Assembly (NCBI GenBank): GCA_000181795.3
Contig: CM012955.1
Span: 10,737,976 to 10,801,975, forward strand
Source of the DNA: Trichinella spiralis
Taxonomy: Eukaryota > Nematoda > Enoplea > Trichinellida > Trichinellidae
Reading direction: 5' to 3'
DNA length: 64,000 nucleotides
The translations under genes were made by a program, and so were the position numbers. The notes below the pieces were generated by a model. That model saw nothing but the letters and a program-made list of their open reading frames with translations. It did not search any database and was not told where the DNA came from. This document shows, piece by piece, positions 59,493-64,000 of this stretch (positions are counted from its first letter, which is position 1; the number at the start of each line of letters is the position of its first letter).

Positions 59493-62400
59493 TCATTTAG
59501 GAGATGTTAACACCTTTTTCAATTCTTCAGTGGCCCACACAGCAACACTACGCGACTTCACCTTCTTCACACGACGACCACGCCCCAACACCTCGGACAA
59601 AACTCGCTGATTGAGATTAGGCAATATGGTCGTTCCATAAACGGTAATCACATCCCTAATGCAATTCATTTACAATATGCAAACAACGGCATACGCACAT
59701 GCCTAACTTAGCATACTTACCCGACCATTCCACAAAATGATGTCAACATTTCTTCAGATGCGAATTCGCACAAAATCAACTTGTCAGCATTGTTGATAAA
59801 TTGCAAGACAAACGGTCGCAAGAAATCCAAACTCTCTTCAAAAGATATTCATGAAGCAGTGGTAACAATCAAAATCCAAGTATCCACTACTCACCACGAT
59901 TGCCCTTGAGACCATGCAAAAGGCCCGTGAAAGCAACGATGCAATTTTCGCGCAAGTTGAGCACGTACTCCATCTGATAGTAATCATCCTGAAAAATAGA
60001 AAAAAGAATAAAAATCAAGCGATCAAATTGGACTCTGGATGCGAAATAAAGTGAACATTCGAGCCGATTCACCTCGTTCATCTCGGTATTCAACGCTGAT
60101 GCCAAAGCTTGAGTCACCAGATTCAAGTAAGGATTGAAATTATTTTCCAAAGCCATAGCAATGTCCCCAAACAACGACAGCACGTTCGGTTTCACGCTTT
60201 TCTCCACGCTTGCGTCCTAAAAGTTGAAAATCATCAACTGATCAAACAAACAAACAAAAACATTCCAACAACAACATACAGCCAGTATTTCATACAGAAG
60301 CTGCATCAACTCTGGCACGTAAGGTGCGAAACGGTCTTTCAAAACACGGGACAAATCATCACACACTCCAACCGCAGCAGAGCAAACTTGATATTCTTCA
60401 CGATTTTTCAGCGCAATCAATACGTAAGGGAAAAACATAGTCATGTACTTCTGGAATGAATCTCCCAAGCCTGAAACGTGTCCCAGTCTTTTAAATCAAT
60501 CAATCAATAAACAAACAAATCAACATCATCACCTTCTGCAAAGCTAGCCGATGCAAGCAGCGCATCTTCCATCGCACCGCCTCCTTCTCGTTCGCAGCTG
60601 TTCTTCATTATCTGTAGCAGACAATTCATGATCGGATCTGCGATTCGTTGCAAATCCTGCGCAGTCATTCGTCGGACAACGGTCATCAGCATCGCGCAAA
60701 GCAAGCCTTCGATGTCGTAAAACTGAGAACGTTCGTTCGCACTCTGCAGGTTCGGTTCCATCTGCAGAAGGTCGTTCAAACGCTTCAATATTACCAACAG
60801 AGTATTCTGCACCACTGTGTAGCAATCCTGGGAAAAAACAACATTAACAACAAACAATACACATCGATCACGGTCTCATCCACTGAAAGCACTTCCCCTT
60901 ATGCCTCACCTTTGGACTGTCTTTGATCAACGACATCAACGATTCGTAAGCTGCAATGCGCAAATTCGACTGATATGCATCAGTGCTTAAAAAAAAAGGA
61001 TTAGAATCCATGAGCAGTAGAATAAAACAGCGAATACCGATCAGCGGTCTGCAAAAGCTGTTCAACCAAGCCTGCAAAGCAAGGAGACAGCACATAAGTA
61101 GCCGGCTGTTCACCGTGTGGTGTCTGCTGCAAGCTGACTTCGTAAACGGCCGACGTCAAAGAGGACAAAGCCTGCAAAAAAAATACAAATTTACTTACTC
61201 ATCACTGTAGAAAAAATCAATACCAACAACATACCCAACAAATGTTCGACGCAACTCGTGGCTCTTGTTGCAATGCTTCAATCAACGCCGGAAGCAACGA
61301 TGCCAGCATACTCTCTTCCACAACCACTTCCTTGACCAAATCACAAATACGCCCAATGCACCAAGCAGTTGTGTCGCGAACGGCTGTTTCCGGATCTTTG
61401 GTCAAAGTTAGCAAAAATGGTAATGCTTGTGCTACTGCCGGCTTCAGAATTTTTACATTCGGACCATCCAAGATGGAACCTATTGCGAAAAAACAAGTTA
61501 ACAATTGTATGCAGGCAATAACTAAATAATAAAATATCCAATTTCACCAAATGCCATCACTGAAGCATCGCGAAAATGCCAATCTGTAGATGCGATATTC
61601 TTCGTGATGAAAGGCATCGCATGCGCTACAATATCATCGCCAACACACTGAGCCAAAAGCATAATACAAACTCCAGCCGCTTTAGCAGGGACCCACTCGT
61701 CATCGTCATCGTTGTCCACCTGCAAATACAACTTAAGTAGGAAAAGAAATTCCAAAAAATGGAAAAATATTTACTTGACGTGCCAATGTTTCAAGCAAAA
61801 TTGGCATTACGTATGGCAACGCCTGCTTAGCATAATTGCGACAAACCACTTCAAGAGTCTTTCCTTTTTCTTTTGCTTCTTCTTCATCAGAAGCTAAAGC
61901 AAGCTCCTCGTCACAAACGTTAGACCAAAACTCTATGCCTTGCAAAGCAACATCCTGATTGGATGACTTCATGGCTTCCACAGATATCTAAATAAAATGT
62001 CATAAGTTTGAACTTCTGACGACCTATTCCCAACTTAAAAACTGCAAAACTAACTGAAAACAATGCCGCTGGCATGTAGTACTCCATATGTTGGTAATAA
62101 AGAGACATAACCTTCACCAAACATTGTAGCGCAGCAACTTTCAAACTTTCGTTTGCTGACTGAGTAGTTTCACAAATCACTTGCATGATGACGTTACGTT
62201 CGGTCTAGAAATAAAGAAAAGCATCTGCACTAAATGACCTACTGTACAATTTGAAAATTATAACAAGAAAATTGAACAAGAAAAAATTAAACATGGGCAT
62301 CCAATTATACTGTAGATTACGGTAAGTCGGACGCAATCCATCGCTGATAAATTGCAACGTGTACAACATGCAGACAAGAATGTTTGAAAGAGTAGTATTG

Positions 62401-63649
62401 ATATTGTCAATAATTCTGATAAAAAATTTTATGAAGAAAAGTTTCGAATTACAGAGTAAATCTTAAGACGAAATAGTGAAAAAGAATTTTACAACACAAT
62501 AATACTAATAATTACCATACTATTTAGCTGAAACAAATTAAATATACTCTCGCAAAAATACGTAGTGAACTTTAAAAAATTAGAAATAAAGATATTATCT
62601 AGTAAAACAAATAAAAAAGCAACTTCCTTTCACGCTGATTGCTAAGTAAAATATGTGAGTAATATAAGAATAGCGAAGAAGAGATACCTCACGTTCAAAA
62701 TTGGTTGCGATAAATTCAAGCGAATCGGAAAGTGCATTAGTGGCCACTAATCTCACATATTCAGATTTTTCATTTTTCTGCATTCCATGTATGATCGCGG
62801 TGAGTATTTGATCAGCGAATGGGCGAAGGACAGTTGGATTCTGAAAATTCACAAATGAACAGACCTCATTAACAAGTAAAACAGAATAGTACATACCAAA
62901 TCACTGCAGATGTATCCTAGAGATTCCAAAGAAGAACTTTTCGTGTTTTCAGACGAATCGGCTGCTGTAACATTTGTAGCTAATTTTGGAATACATTCTG
63001 GCCAATGATTCATTGGAAATTCAGCATACGCAATGCTGGCAACGCACTGTGCCGCGATTGATGGGCGAACTGTTTCTGTGCCCAAACTGTTAAGAACCTA
63101 AAAAAATTCAATCCTCAAATCTAGAATACTAATTTTAAAAAATAAAAACAAGATACGTTTAATTTCACCGCAGTTCGCACTTCTATTGGAATACTTTCCC
63201 ACTTTTGCAGTCTTTCGCTTCGAACATTCACATCTTTTGCTATCAAAACATTTTTCAATTGTAAACCAGCAGCTTGTCGAATGAAGGCTTGTTCTGATGC
63301 ATTGGTCAACAATTCTGACAAATTTTTAGCAAAACTTCCCTAAAATCAAACAGATTAACTGCCTGAAAGCATAACTTCGTTCCAAAAATTTACCAAATTT
63401 GCTTCAGAACACGAATGTAAATACTCAAATGCGGCACTCAAATCATTTGGATCTAAAAAAAATAACAAACAAAAACATATAAATTTTTTATAAACATTTC
63501 CTAAGTAAACCGAAAAGAAATAAACAGTAACATCACTGAAAAACAAATATATTAACAATAAAGCAATACGTATATATGAAAATAAGTAAATAAATAATAC
63601 TTTGTGAAATAGTCTTAATGAGAGCTTCTCGTAGCTGATCTGTAGACAT
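59493..63649 (-). CDS. KPNB1: Importin subunit beta-1 (karyopherin beta 1)
   Basis: Nuclear import receptor built of HEAT repeats; it binds importin-alpha or cargo, nucleoporin FG repeats and RanGTP. Seventeen minus-strand exons: 63601-63649, 63394-63452, 63157-63339, 62897-63097, 62688-62840, 62055-62204, 61775-61987, 61548-61719, 61235-61479, 61038-61171, 60910-60985, 60533-60827, 60280-60470, 60073-60216, 59895-59988, 59721-59835 and 59493-59655. They total 2637 nt (878 aa, against 876 in human), every phase consistent. Landmarks: [12 protein letters not shown] near the N-terminus, KAAALQ-type HEAT motif [20 protein letters not shown], the acidic loop [17 protein letters not shown] (about 338-354, contacts RanGTP and importin-alpha), [24 protein letters not shown] and [14 protein letters not shown]. 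The C-terminus is [14 protein letters not shown]. Nothing is missing; this is a normal, complete orthologue (C. elegans imb-1). Confidence 0.96.
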
Positions 63650-64000
63650 CTCTTTATAGAAAACAATCACTATCCAAGAGCAAAGACACCAACCGCTAGG
63701 AACACCAAGCGCGAAATGATTAGATACAGTAGAGCAACTTTTTAAATGTCCTTAAACATCAATAATACCTACCATATGAACACACTTTAAACAATGACCA
63801 ATTGCGTATAATTTGAACATTATTTACTTCTATAATATTTGCTTTTATTAATTAATAAAATATTAACATACTTTAAAATTGATTTCAGTAAAGAATTGTA
63901 GGATTGAAAATTGTATTTAACAAAATGCAATTTATTATTTATTATAATAAATGCGTTCTAAACAATTTTATAGTAATTTTTGATATTTATTTCAAGTAAC
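63650..64000. other. Upstream region of importin beta
   Basis: AT-rich sequence upstream of the importin beta start; expected to hold its promoter and 5'UTR. No other feature seen before the window ends. Confidence 0.5.

Noticed and set aside
1..64000. CRISPR arrays, operons or bacterial insertion sequences
   Set aside because: No regularly spaced repeats and no bacterial gene structure; the window is clearly animal nuclear DNA.

Overview
The window is nuclear DNA of an invertebrate animal. It is AT-rich, genes are split by many introns (often 45-70 bp, GT...TTTCAG/TTTTAG), and every recognisable product is a conserved animal protein. The compact exons, the short introns and a multiplexin (collagen XV/XVIII) gene with several first exons fit a nematode. 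A clade I nematode (Trichinella/Trichuris-like) is my guess, not something I can prove from this sequence. Most gene models below were built exon by exon; the summed exon lengths close in frame from ATG to stop.

Layout. 1-1345: minus-strand copy A of a duplicated segment. 1570-3683 (+): mitochondrial tRNA t6A enzyme OSGEPL1. 4147-6744 (-): RN-tre/USP6NL-like TBC RabGAP. 7048-7829 (-): fragments of an unidentified gene. 9577-12186 (+): PUM3 (Puf6/Penguin-type). 12469-14713 (-): mitochondrial acetyl-CoA hydrolase/CoA-transferase. 15095-19480: copies B and C of the duplicated segment, each with an intact ORF for a small single-pass membrane protein, plus a tRNA-like fragment. 20538-23586 (-): PHF10/BAF45a chromatin protein. 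24978-26877: copy D of the segment, interrupted by an assembly gap. 27838-58177 (+): a 30-kb collagen XV/XVIII (cle-1-like) locus. 59493-63649 (-): importin beta-1.

The housekeeping genes show no obvious functional coupling; they cover tRNA modification, Rab GTPase control, rRNA/ribosome biogenesis, acetate/CoA metabolism, SWI/SNF chromatin remodelling, basement membrane and nuclear import. Two things stand out. First, a lineage-restricted-looking family of small membrane proteins sits in a duplicon of which four copies fall in 27 kb, one of them inverted. Second, the collagen locus has three separate signal-peptide first exons whose splice phases match their acceptors. The most upstream start carries FN3-FN3-FN3-Ig-MAM exons whose last donor is in the phase needed to join the TSPN-collagen-endostatin body.

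Limits: all identifications are by eye from translated motifs. No search, expression data or splice evidence was available. The 8.6-kb and 4.4-kb introns of the collagen locus may hide exons I did not recognise.
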